A stretch of DNA of 64,000 nt, from contig NZ_JADWYQ010000010.1 in NCBI RefSeq assembly GCF_022414575.1, positions 62,001 to 126,000 of the forward strand, read 5' to 3'. Under the pieces are notes generated by a model that worked only from the letters and a program-made list of their open reading frames with translations, did no database searches and was not told the DNA's origin. Below, piece after piece: positions 55,249 to 62,997 of this stretch. Origin of the DNA: Streptomyces sp. MUM 178J. GTDB taxonomy: Bacteria; Actinomycetota; Actinomycetes; Streptomycetales; Streptomycetaceae. Positions within the stretch are counted from its first letter, which is position 1; each line of letters begins with the position of its first letter. Position numbers and translations under genes: made by a program.

Positions 55249-56024
55249 GCGAACGACACCCCGGTTCGCGCCGTGCGCACGGTCCTGTGCAGCAGATCCA
55301 TGAAGCGCTGCGGCCGCGCGCCGAGATAGAAGTGGTCGCCCTCGAACAGGTGCAGCTCGGCGCCCGCGGTCGTGTGGCGGCTCCACTCCCCGGCCTCCGC
55401 CGCCCGCACGTCCGGGTCGCCGTCGGCCGTGCAGACCGTGACCGGGCAGCTCACGGCCGCGTCCGGCGCGGACCGGTAGTCCCGCAGGGCGCGCAGGTCG
55501 GCGCGGAGCGCCGGAATGAACAGCCGTACGAGTTCCTCGTGTTCGGCCACACCCTCGGCGGTGCCGCCGAGACCCATGACGCGCGCGAGGACCTCCGTGT
55601 CCTGCTCGTCCTCGATCCCGCTCAGCCGGTCGGCGCGGTTGGCGTGATGCGAGGGCGCCGCGCAGGCCGAGGCGATCAGCGCGGCGGGCGCCGCGGGCGA
55701 GAAGGGCTGCTCCAGCCGCCGGGCGACCTCGAAGGCGGCGATCGCGCCCATGCTGTGCCCGAACAGGACGGGCTGGCTGAGCGGCCGGGACCTTAGCGCA
55801 CCGGCCGTGTGGTCGGCGAGCTGCGCCAGAGACGAGGCGGGTTCCTCGAACAGCCGGTTCTCCCGCCCCGGGTACTGGACGACGAGCATCTCGACGTCCG
55901 GTGCGAGCGCCGCGGACAGCCCGAAGTAGTAGCTTGCCGAACCGCCGGCGTGCGGGAAGCAGACCAGCGTGTGCCGGGCCCCGGGTTTGGGATGGAAGCA
56001 ACGGATCCAGCGGTCTGGGTCCAT
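55245..56024 (-). CDS. Type II thioesterase
   Basis: A 259-residue alpha/beta hydrolase of the TEII type that clears misprimed carrier proteins. CFPHAGGSASYYF is the oxyanion region, FGHSMGAIAAFE the nucleophile elbow (Ser), and GDHFYL the His. ATG 56024 lacks a ribosome site; TTG 56039 with AGGGA upstream is a serious alternative. In the same direction as the FMN reductase, 73 bases downstream of it. Confidence 0.92.
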   Translation of the reverse strand: MDPDRWIRCFHPKPGARHTLVCFPHAGGSASYYFGLSAALAPDVEMLVVQYPGRENRLFEEPASSLAQLADHTAGALRSRPLSQPVLFGHSMGAIAAFEVARRLEQPFSPAAPAALIASACAAPSHHANRADRLSGIEDEQDTEVLARVMGLGGTAEGVAEHEELVRLFIPALRADLRALRDYRSAPDAAVSCPVTVCTADGDPDVRAAEAGEWSRHTTAGAELHLFEGDHFYLGARPQRFMDLLHRTVRTARTGVSFA

Positions 56025-56097
56025 GTCTGTGTGACGAGTCAACGTGAGTTCCCTGCCGAGCCTCGTACGCGGGGTCGGTGAAGTCGAATGACGGGGG

Positions 56098-56811
56098 TTA
56101 TCGAAGCGGGGCGACGGCGGCGGGGCGGCCGGGGAGGCGGTCCCCGAGGGCGTGGTCCGCCGGGAGGCCGTCCTGTGCGTGCACGTCCTGTGCGTGCCCG
56201 TCCTGTGCGTGCCCGTCCTGCGCCTGGGGGTCCTGTGCACGCAGGGCGTGCTGCGCCCGGGCGAAGTCCACCACCTGCGCGGCCATCGTGGTCAGCTGGT
56301 CCCGGATATGCCGGTCGTCGCACTCCCCGGCCTCCGTGAAACGCGCCGCGGCGGTGCTCACGGCCACGCCCAGCGGGGTGTTCCAGCCGCGCAGCGCGTG
56401 CGCCGCGTCGCGTAGCGCGCCCAGTGTGGTCACAGCTCCCTGCCAGCCCTGCCCCACGGCCACAGAGCCGACGGCGCGCCCGCTCATATACGGCCGTACG
56501 TCGTCGCGCAGCTGCTCCAGGTGATCCAGCGCGTTCTTCAGCAGCCCGGACACCGTTCCGTGGTACGCGGGGCTCGCGAGGACGACTCCGTCCGCCGCGG
56601 CAACCTCCGCCAGCAGTCTGCGGGCCGGGGGCCGCCGTCCGGCCGCGGTCCGCGGGTCGAACAGGGGCAGCTCCAGTTCGGCGCCGCCCACCAGGCTGAC
56701 CTCCGCCCCCAGCCGCGCCGCCTCGCCCAGCACAAGCCGCAGGGCCCGCTCCACTGTGGAGCCGGGCCGCGAGGACCCTCCGATCCCCACCACCTTGACG
56801 GACTTCTGCAT
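56098..56811 (-). CDS. NADPH-dependent FMN reductase
   Basis: A 237-residue flavodoxin-like reductase with GIGGSSRPGSTVERAL (FMN phosphate loop) and SPAYHGTVSGLLKNALDHLE. It should supply FMNH2 to the luciferase-like monooxygenase. The C-terminal about 45 residues are a repeated HAQDG tail, not part of the family fold. ATG 56811 begins MQKSVKVVGIGG. First gene of the main cluster strand. Confidence 0.9.
   Translation of the reverse strand: MQKSVKVVGIGGSSRPGSTVERALRLVLGEAARLGAEVSLVGGAELELPLFDPRTAAGRRPPARRLLAEVAAADGVVLASPAYHGTVSGLLKNALDHLEQLRDDVRPYMSGRAVGSVAVGQGWQGAVTTLGALRDAAHALRGWNTPLGVAVSTAAARFTEAGECDDRHIRDQLTTMAAQVVDFARAQHALRAQDPQAQDGHAQDGHAQDVHAQDGLPADHALGDRLPGRPAAVAPLR
56170..56244 (-). 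repeat. 15-bp in-frame tandem repeat in FMN reductase tail
   Basis: Five 15-base units (GTCCTGTGCGTGCCC and close variants) run from 56170 to 56244 and encode the repeated pentapeptide AQDGH/AQDVH. Units two and three are identical. Confidence 0.9.
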
Positions 56812-56903
56812 GACGACCCCCGTTGTCGTGTGCGGTCCCGTCATCCAGGACCGCCCACAGCCTTGGCCACGGAAAACTCCTTGGTCAACGTTCCGCTGAC
56901 GGT

Positions 56904-56935
56904 GATTCCGATGCGGGCCATCGGCGATTCCGATG
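56904..56935 (-). promoter_or_regulatory. 22-bp-spaced direct repeats upstream of the cluster
   Basis: GATTCCGATG occurs at 56904-56913 and 56926-56935, exactly 22 bases apart, and the second copy also forms the palindrome CATCGG-N5-CCGATG (56919-56935). It lies about 93-125 bases before the FMN reductase start; a possible -35 TTGACC follows on the minus strand. Direct repeats with 11- or 22-base period are typical of SARP sites. The rest of 56812-57178 holds a terminator and repeat-like GC sequence. Confidence 0.5.
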
Positions 56936-57042
56936 TCCGGTGAGCAACACCCCGCCGGGGCGGCCCGGGAGCGATCGGGGGCCCGCCCCTTCCCGAGACC
57001 GGGGGACAGCCCCCAGCCCCCGTACGGCCTGAAGACCGTGCC

Positions 57043-57089
57043 CTCAAGCGCCGGACGGGCTGGACTCTCCAGGCCCTCCGGCGCTTGAG
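57043..57089 (-). terminator. Terminator after the LysR gene
   Basis: CTCAAGCGCCGGA pairs perfectly with TCCGGCGCTTGAG across a 21-base loop, 90 bases past the LysR stop. It belongs to the streptomycete CTCAA-GCGCCGG repeat family. It separates LysR from the FMN reductase promoter. Confidence 0.6.
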
Positions 57090-57178
57090 CAGCAGAGGTC
57101 CGGGGCGGAGCCCTCGTAGATCAAGCCCCGTCCGCCGGCCGTCACGGGGCCCGTCCCCGGTGACGGAGCCCGCTCCCT

Positions 57179-58087
57179 CTACCCGGCCAGCGCCAGCCGG
57201 TCCTGTGACATGAACCGGGCCGTCTCGTCGATGAAGGCCCGCATCTCGCGGGTGACCTGCCGGCCGCGCCGCCAGGCGATCTGCGTGTACACCTCGAACG
57301 GCGGCTGCCAGCCGAGCACCGCCAGCGTCCCGGCCGCGACGGCGTCTGCCACCGCGATCTCGGGCAGCACGCCGACCCCCAGTCCGGCGGCGACACCGCG
57401 TTTGATCGACTCTATGGTGCCGAACTCCAGCAGCGGCACGGCGGACGTCCCGGTCGCGCCGGCCAACTCCGCCTCCAGCAGAGCCCGGTAGGAGCAGCCG
57501 GTCTCGGGCGCCAGGACGGGCGTCGTCCGCAGGTCCCGCGTGGTCACGAGCGGCAGCCCGGCGAGCCGGTGCCCGGCGGCCGCGACCGCCACCAGCCGTT
57601 CCGGCCCCAGCACTTCCGCCCGCACTCCGGCGAAGTCGGTCTCCGCCTCCATGAAGAACCCCATGTCGAGGGTGCCCTGACGCAGCGCCTCGCAGGTCTG
57701 TGCGCAGGAGCCCGGCCGCAGGGCGAGCTGGAGCAGCGGATACCGGTGGTGGAAGAGCTCCAGTACCGGCGGCATCCGGTAGGAGGTCAGGCTCTCCACG
57801 GCGCCGACGGTGAGCGGTCCGGAGGGCTCGGACCATCCGGTCGTCTCGTCACGGGCCTCGTCGACGAGCGAGAGGATCCGTTCCGCGTACGGAATGAGCC
57901 GCTCCCCGGCGGGTGTGAGCCTGATCCGGCCGCGCAGGCGCTCGAAGAGTTCCACTCCCAGGCTCACTTCCAGGCTCTTGACCTGGGCGGTCACACTCGA
58001 CTGGGCATAGTTCAGCTCGGACGCGGCCCGGGTGAAGCTCAGCAGTGTCGCGACGCGGTGGAAAGTGGTCAGCTGTCGTAAGTCCAT
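57179..58087 (-). CDS. LysR family transcriptional regulator
   Basis: A 302-residue LysR protein. The N-terminal winged HTH reads TLLSFTRAASELNYAQSSVTAQVKSLE, followed by the PBP-type ligand domain (LTVGAVESLTSYRMPPVLELF; GLGVGVLPE). ATG 58087 begins MDLRQLTTF, the usual LysR start. It reads in the same direction as the biosynthetic genes and lies just upstream, so it may regulate them. Confidence 0.93.
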   Translation of the reverse strand: MDLRQLTTFHRVATLLSFTRAASELNYAQSSVTAQVKSLEVSLGVELFERLRGRIRLTPAGERLIPYAERILSLVDEARDETTGWSEPSGPLTVGAVESLTSYRMPPVLELFHHRYPLLQLALRPGSCAQTCEALRQGTLDMGFFMEAETDFAGVRAEVLGPERLVAVAAAGHRLAGLPLVTTRDLRTTPVLAPETGCSYRALLEAELAGATGTSAVPLLEFGTIESIKRGVAAGLGVGVLPEIAVADAVAAGTLAVLGWQPPFEVYTQIAWRRGRQVTREMRAFIDETARFMSQDRLALAG

Positions 58088-58147
58088 ATGGTCCCCCGTG
58101 TACCCCTGTGTTTCCCCCGTGTTCCCCCATGGTTCAATCCCCGTGGC

Positions 58148-58321
58148 TCACTGCCATCCCATGTCGCCCTCCGCGGCCGGCGACTCCGGCTCGGAGTCCG
58201 CCTGCGGCAGGGCGATCTGAGCGCCGGGCAGCGGCGCGGCGACGGCGGCGGCGGGCACGACGAGCGTCGCGGCGGCGAGGGCGGTGAGTGCGGCGGCCTT
58301 GGCGACACGTGCGCGGAGCAT
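58148..58321 (-). CDS. Small secreted peptide
   Basis: A 57-residue frame with a clear signal peptide (RARVAKAAALTALAAATLVVPAAAVA) and a 25-residue acidic mature part ending EGDMGWQ. ATG 58321 is chosen because GGAAGG lies eight bases upstream; the in-frame ATG at 58330 touches the same ribosome site. Function unknown; such short exported peptides are frequent in streptomycetes. Confidence 0.6.
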   Translation of the reverse strand: MLRARVAKAAALTALAAATLVVPAAAVAAPLPGAQIALPQADSEPESPAAEGDMGWQ

Positions 58322-58457
58322 GACGTACATCCTTCCGGTACCGGTTCCCCGGTGGGGACGGCAGCTGCGGTGAATCGTTTTGGCTTTGGCGGGGTCGTCC
58401 GCCGCGCATTAGCATCGCCGCACGTGAGGCGTGTGAGAAGGGAGAACGGTTGGCCCC

Positions 58458-58475
58458 ATTGGGCCTTGGCCCAAT
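58458..58475. promoter_or_regulatory. 18-bp perfect palindrome upstream of the LuxR gene
   Basis: ATTGGGCCTTGGCCCAAT lies 97 bases before the LuxR-type start in the 250-base gap between it and the divergent small secreted gene. A flanking outer pair TTGGCC and GGCCA extends the symmetry. Probable operator, possibly for autoregulation. Confidence 0.55.
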
Positions 58476-58571
58476 CAGGCCATGGGCGCAGGGGAACGCT
58501 TCCAGCCTCCCGCGCCCGGTCTTCGCACCGCGCACGCTCACGCATCGGCGGACTGGAGGACGGGGGCCCTC

Positions 58572-59588
58572 ATGCTGGAACTGCTGGGACTGGATGCTTT
58601 CACCGAGGCGGTCTACCGGGCGATGCTCGCCCGGCCCCGCGATGACGCCGCGGTGCTCGCCCGGCATCTGGGGGCCTCGGAGGAGAGCGTCCGAGGGGCC
58701 TGGGACCGGCTGGCCGAGCTGTCGCTGATCCAGTTCCCGCAGGCAGTGCCGTCGGCCTCCGGAAGCCCGCACACACCCCGGCCGATCAGTCCTGAACTAG
58801 GCTTCGACTACCGGCTCGCCCAGTTGCAGGCGGAGCTGGCCAGGAACCGCCAGCGCATCTCCGCGGCACGGGCCACCGCCTCCCGGCTCCTCACCGAGTA
58901 CGCCGAGTTGCAGGCCCCCAACTGCCCGGTCGCGGTGGAGCACCTCCCGGACGTGGCGCAGGTGCGCGCCCGGCTCGCCGCCCTGTCCGAGACCGTGGAG
59001 CGGGAGGTGATGGCCTTCGCCCCGGGCGGAGCGCAGACCGAGGCCAACATGATGGCCGCCCGTCCGCTCAACGAGTGGCTGCTGGGTCGTGGCGTGGCCA
59101 TGAGGACGGTCTACCTGGACAGTGTGCGCAACGACCCCGCGACGGTCGCGCACGCCCGCTGGCTGACCGAACTGGGCGGCCAGGTCCGCACGGTCGCCAC
59201 CCTTCCGATCCGGCTGACCCTCATCGACCGGGAGGCGGCGGTCGTCCCGGTCGACAGCGAGGACAGCGCCCAAGGCGCCGTCGTCCTGACGGGGCAGGGA
59301 CCGCTCACAGCGCTGTGCACCCTGTTCGAGGTGGTGTGGGAGACGGCGCAGCCCCTGGGGCAGACGTCCCGCCGGGGCGGCGGGGACGAACTCGACCGCC
59401 AGGAGGCCGCCGCTCTGCGCCTGCTCGCCGAGGGTCACACGGACGAGGGCATAGCCAAGCGCCTGGGCCTTTCCCACCGGACCGCACGCCGCATAGCGAC
59501 GGTCCTGATGGAGCGCCTGGGCGCGCGGAGCAGGTTCGAAGCGGGGGTGCGAGCGGTCCAGCGGGGCTGGCTGCCCAGGGACCTGTGA
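58572..59588 (+). CDS. TrmB-like / LuxR family transcriptional regulator
   Basis: A 338-residue regulator. Residues 1-55 resemble the TrmB-type winged HTH (MLELLGLDAFTEAVYRAML; ARHLGASEESVRGAWDRLAELSLI). Residues about 270-330 are a LuxR HTH (DRQEAAALRLLAEGHTDEGIAKRLGLSHRTARRIATVLMERLGA). The middle has a helical hinge and a PLD-like sensor. This class often sits in streptomycete antibiotic clusters. ATG 58572 is taken for domain fit; GGAGG is 14 bases upstream. Confidence 0.88.
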   Translation: MLELLGLDAFTEAVYRAMLARPRDDAAVLARHLGASEESVRGAWDRLAELSLIQFPQAVPSASGSPHTPRPISPELGFDYRLAQLQAELARNRQRISAARATASRLLTEYAELQAPNCPVAVEHLPDVAQVRARLAALSETVEREVMAFAPGGAQTEANMMAARPLNEWLLGRGVAMRTVYLDSVRNDPATVAHARWLTELGGQVRTVATLPIRLTLIDREAAVVPVDSEDSAQGAVVLTGQGPLTALCTLFEVVWETAQPLGQTSRRGGGDELDRQEAAALRLLAEGHTDEGIAKRLGLSHRTARRIATVLMERLGARSRFEAGVRAVQRGWLPRDL

Positions 59589-59608
59589 CGACGAGCGGGT
59601 GCTGAGCG

Positions 59609-59803
59609 CTATGCGCCGCGGGCGCTCAGCGGACGCATGTCGGTCCAGACGTCGTCCACGTGCGCGAGGCACTCCTGCCTGGTCCCCGAGAACCCGGCCT
59701 CCCGCCAGCCGGCGGGCAGCTCCCTGCCCTCCGCCCAGATCGAGTACTGCTCCTCGCCGTTGAGCACCACGACGAATCGGTCGACGTCGTCGTTCCGGAC
59801 CAC
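59609..59803 (-). CDS. MbtH-like NRPS accessory protein
   Basis: A 64-residue MbtH protein, a chaperone/activator of NRPS adenylation domains. Signature residues are present: [13 protein letters not shown], then L in ECLAHV and WTDMRP; the Pro usually after SIW is Ala. GTG 59803 with GGAGG seven bases upstream is the best start. It is 2.8 kb from the first cluster gene but is the only MbtH in the window and is probably required by its A domains. Confidence 0.93.
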   Translation of the reverse strand: MVRNDDVDRFVVVLNGEEQYSIWAEGRELPAGWREAGFSGTRQECLAHVDDVWTDMRPLSARGA

Positions 59804-59921
59804 GCCCCACCTCCAGGGATGACTTGGACAACGTCCCAAGCCTGGGTCGCCGCGCGCGTCCGGCGCAAGGCCGACCCCATGGAAGGTCCCGAACGCCCCG
59901 ATCGATTCCTTCGATTACATC

Positions 59922-60671
59922 TCAAGACTGCTCTGACCGCAGGCGGGTCTCCAGGCCGTCCAGCACCCGCTCCAGCCCGTACTGGAAATCCCTCTCCCGG
60001 GCGGCCCGGGGGTCCTTGCCCCGCTGCTGCGCATAGCTCTCGCGCAGACGGGGGTAGGTCAGGGCGGCCTGTTCCGCCGCGGGCCACAGCCGTTCCACCC
60101 ACTCCTGCTCGTCCTGGCCGCTGCGGGCCAGAACCGTCAGCCAGGCGGCCTCGCTCGTCGCCATGCCCGTGACATACGCGATGAGCGTCGCCATCGCCGG
60201 GTCCGCCTCGTCCGCCGGGAACCCCGCCGCGGTGAACACGCCGAGCAGCCCCTCCGACAGGCGCATCCAGTTCGGGCCGAGGTACGACATGCCCATCTCG
60301 CCCAGCACCGAGGCGATCCAGGGGTGGCGCAGCATCGTGCCGCGCAGGCTGTGCGCGCACCGGGCCGCTTCCTCGCGCCAGCGCCCGGGGTCCGTGGCCC
60401 CCGGTGCGTCGATCTCACCGTAGATCTCGTCCACGGCCAGCTCGATCAGCTCGTCCTTGTTTGCCACGTGCCGGTACAGCGACGTCGCTCCCGCGCCGAG
60501 CCGATTGCCCAGCTTGCGCATGCTCAGCGCGTCGATGCCCTCCGTGTCGAGCAGGCGCACGGCTTCGGTGACGATCTGCTCCCGGCTCAGCGCCGGCTGC
60601 TCCCGTCCGCCCCTGGGACGGGTCCACACCGACGGGATCGCCTGCTCCCGGGAGGGGGATCGGGATGGCAT
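59922..60671 (-). CDS. TetR family regulator (TetR_C-like)
   Basis: A 249-residue TetR protein of the larger class with an about 25-residue extension before the HTH. The HTH is IVTEAVRLLDTEGIDALS then RKLGNRLGAGATSLYRHVANKDELI. The C-terminal domain has the LRGTMLRHPWIASVL feature. ATG 60671 follows AGGAGGAAA. Divergent from the serine hydrolase with a 333-base gap containing palindromes; likely a repressor of itself and that gene. Confidence 0.92.
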   Translation of the reverse strand: MPSRSPSREQAIPSVWTRPRGGREQPALSREQIVTEAVRLLDTEGIDALSMRKLGNRLGAGATSLYRHVANKDELIELAVDEIYGEIDAPGATDPGRWREEAARCAHSLRGTMLRHPWIASVLGEMGMSYLGPNWMRLSEGLLGVFTAAGFPADEADPAMATLIAYVTGMATSEAAWLTVLARSGQDEQEWVERLWPAAEQAALTYPRLRESYAQQRGKDPRAARERDFQYGLERVLDGLETRLRSEQS

Positions 60672-60947
60672 GGGTTTCCTCCTCGTCCGCAAGCGTGAGT
60701 TCGCTGTCCAGTCGCTGCAGTTGATCACCGGCTGCGGCACGCGACAACAGCGACGACCTTAGCGCACACCATGCGCATACTGCGTACAGCCGCAGCGACC
60801 TGGGAACGCCGTGAGCGTCCAGCGGTCGGCGTGCGCAGTGTCTGGCCTCTCCCGGGGCCCCGGCACTCTGGCCGGCGAGCGCGCGCCCCACCGGGTGAGT
60901 GCCGCACTGTCGGCCGAGAGCCACCGCTTGTGCGCGGCGCATGATGG

Positions 60948-60964
60948 TGCGTACGGTGTACGCA
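60948..60964. promoter_or_regulatory. Palindrome TGCGTAC-GGT-GTACGCA and related copies
   Basis: A perfect 7-3-7 palindrome 41 bases before the serine hydrolase start. A further TGTACGCAT occurs at 60977-60985, and GCGCATACTGCGTAC at 60773-60787 in the same 333-base divergent gap. Together they make a good operator set for the adjacent TetR regulator. Nothing else is seen in 60672-61004. Confidence 0.5.
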
Positions 60965-61004
60965 TACTGAGAATGCTGTACGCATCGTCGTCGATGGAGG
61001 GGTC

Positions 61005-62462
61005 ATGTCGCAGAAGAAGAAGGTCAGTTGGGACACCCAGGGCAACTGGGAGGCCAGCGGCAGCTGGGGCGCAGCGGACTCGCAGAGGCGCAGGTTCTAC
61101 GTCGATCACTGGCAGGCCCGTCTCGACCGGCTGCGCGAGGCGCACCATGTGCCGGGCGCCTGCCTGGCCGTTCTCGCCCATGGCCAGATCCATGAAATGG
61201 CGAGCGGCGTCCTCCACCGCGGGACCGGCGTCGAGGCGACCTCCGACTCGGTCTTCCAGCTCGGCTCGCTCGCCAAGATCTACACGGCCACCCTGGTCAT
61301 GCAGCTCGTCGACGAGGGCCGTCTGAACCTCGACGCGCCCGTGACGGACGTGCTGCCCGACTTCACCGCGGGGGACCCCGGGAGCACCCGGCTCATCACC
61401 GTCCGCCGACTGCTCTCCCACACCAGCGGGCTCACCTGTGACTTCACCTATGACTCCGGGCGCGGTGACGACTGCCTCGCCCGCTATGTCGAGGCCGCCG
61501 CAGAGGTGGGGCTCGACTGCCCTCCCGGCACGGCGATCTCGTACAGCAGCCTCGGTTACAACGTGCTCGGCCGGATCGTGGAGGTGCTCACCGGGAGCAC
61601 CTGGGACGAGGCGCTCAGGGAACGGCTGCTCACGCCCCTGGGGCTGACCAGGACCATGACCCTGCCCGAGGAGGCGCTGGCGCACCGCACGGCGATGGGG
61701 CACCTCGGCGATCTGGGGCAGGACCCGGACCCGGCGCCGGCCTGGGACCTGATGCCGCGGTCGGCGGGCCCGTACGGGCGGGTGCTCGCCGCCGCCGGGG
61801 ACGTCGTACGGCTTGCGAAGATGCACCTCGACGGCGGCCTCGCCGAGGACGGCGCCCGACTGCTCACTCACGGCGGCGTCCGCGCGATGCAGCGGCGCGA
61901 GGTCGACGTGCCCGACAAGTGGACGGTCAGCGCGGACGGCTGGGGTCTGGGCTGGACCCTCTACGACTGGTTCGGCGCGCCGGGCTTTGGGCATGACGGG
62001 GCGTCGATCGGACAGTACGGCTTCCTCCGGGTGGCGCCCGAGGCGGGCGTCGTGGTGGTGCTGCTCACCAACGGCGGCGACGCACGCCGGCTGTACCAGG
62101 AGCTGTTCGGCGAGCTGCTGCGGGAACTGGCCGGGGTGCGGATGCCGGAGCCGTTCGGGCCGCCCGCGCAGCCGCCCGCCGTGGACCTCGCTCCGCTGAC
62201 CGGGGTCTACGAGCGGGAGGGCGTGCGCATCACCGTCAGCGAGCAGCAAGGCGCGGGGCGTCTGGTCTACGAGTTCGTCGGCGGGATGAAGGACTTCTCG
62301 CCGCCGCTGGAGATGGACCTCGTGCCCGTCGCGCCGCAGGTGTTCGCGGGGCCGGGCTCCGGGGCGTACAGCGCCGACTGGATGCCGGTGGTGTTCTCCA
62401 CGCTCGCAGACGGCACGGGATGCGTGTACATCGGCATGCGGGCGGCGCCGAAGGTCGCCTGA
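61005..62462 (+). CDS. Serine beta-lactamase-like hydrolase (class C/DD-peptidase fold)
   Basis: A 485-residue protein without a signal peptide. The SxxK motif is in FQLGSLAKIYTA, the second motif is YSSLGYN (Y-x-x), and the third-strand motif is GHDGASIGQYG (HxG type), as in esterase-like members such as EstB or D-aminopeptidases. A C-terminal about 100-residue lipocalin-like domain (DUF3471-type) follows. ATG 61005 fits. Likely regulated by the divergent TetR; could inactivate a beta-lactam or ester substrate, unproven. Confidence 0.9.
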   Translation: MSQKKKVSWDTQGNWEASGSWGAADSQRRRFYVDHWQARLDRLREAHHVPGACLAVLAHGQIHEMASGVLHRGTGVEATSDSVFQLGSLAKIYTATLVMQLVDEGRLNLDAPVTDVLPDFTAGDPGSTRLITVRRLLSHTSGLTCDFTYDSGRGDDCLARYVEAAAEVGLDCPPGTAISYSSLGYNVLGRIVEVLTGSTWDEALRERLLTPLGLTRTMTLPEEALAHRTAMGHLGDLGQDPDPAPAWDLMPRSAGPYGRVLAAAGDVVRLAKMHLDGGLAEDGARLLTHGGVRAMQRREVDVPDKWTVSADGWGLGWTLYDWFGAPGFGHDGASIGQYGFLRVAPEAGVVVVLLTNGGDARRLYQELFGELLRELAGVRMPEPFGPPAQPPAVDLAPLTGVYEREGVRITVSEQQGAGRLVYEFVGGMKDFSPPLEMDLVPVAPQVFAGPGSGAYSADWMPVVFSTLADGTGCVYIGMRAAPKVA

Positions 62463-62570
62463 TCCCGGGGTGTGCGAGGAGGCCCGCCCGCCGTGTGGCG
62501 TAGCGGGCGGGCCCTCGGGGTGAGCGTCAGCCCGAGGCTCGGGCGTCGGCCTGCGTGCCAGCCGCGACCC

Positions 62571-62605
62571 TGGACAGATGTCCATGTAACCTGGACACCT
62601 GTCTA
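62571..62605 (+). promoter_or_regulatory. Tandem operators TGGACA-N2-TGTCCA
   Basis: TGGACAGATGTCCA (62571-62584) is a perfect palindrome and TGGACACCTGTCTA (62592-62605) a copy with one mismatch. They are 21 bases apart, two helical turns, and end 24 bases before DUF1304. They most probably bind the TetR protein encoded by the second gene of this pair. Confidence 0.7.
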
Positions 62606-62629
62606 TGAAATCGAGGGCGTGGGTATCCG

Positions 62630-62992
62630 ATGCAGACGACTGCGAATGTGCTGGTCGGCCTGGTGGCCGCACTGCACCTGTACATCCTGGTTCTGGAGAT
62701 GTTCCTGTGGGAGAAGAAGCCGGGCCGTGAACTCTCCGGCTTCGACGCGGCCCTGGCCCGCGCCACCGCCCCGCTGGCAGCCAACCAGGGCCTCTACAAC
62801 GGGTTCCTGGCGGCCGGACTGGTGTGGGGCCTGATCGCAGGGGACCCGACCGGATTCCGGGTCCAGGTCTTCTTCCTCGCCTGCGTGGTCATCGCCGGGC
62901 TGTACGGCGGGTTCACCGCGAACCGGCGCATCCTCGTCGCGCAGGCGCTGCCCGGGACTCTGGCGCTCGCCGCCGTCCTGCTGGCCCGGTGA
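62630..62992 (+). CDS. DUF1304 membrane protein
   Basis: A 120-residue integral membrane protein with four predicted helices (ANVLVGLVAALHLYILVLEMF; LAANQGLYNGFLAAGLVWGLI; VQVFFLACVVIAGLYGGFT; LPGTLALAAVLLA). The N-Q-G-x-YN and GxYG motifs are typical of DUF1304. Function unknown. Preceded by tandem operators and followed without gap by a TetR gene, so it is probably induced by that regulator's ligand. Confidence 0.9.
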   Translation: MQTTANVLVGLVAALHLYILVLEMFLWEKKPGRELSGFDAALARATAPLAANQGLYNGFLAAGLVWGLIAGDPTGFRVQVFFLACVVIAGLYGGFTANRRILVAQALPGTLALAAVLLAR

Positions 62993-62997
62993 CCGCC

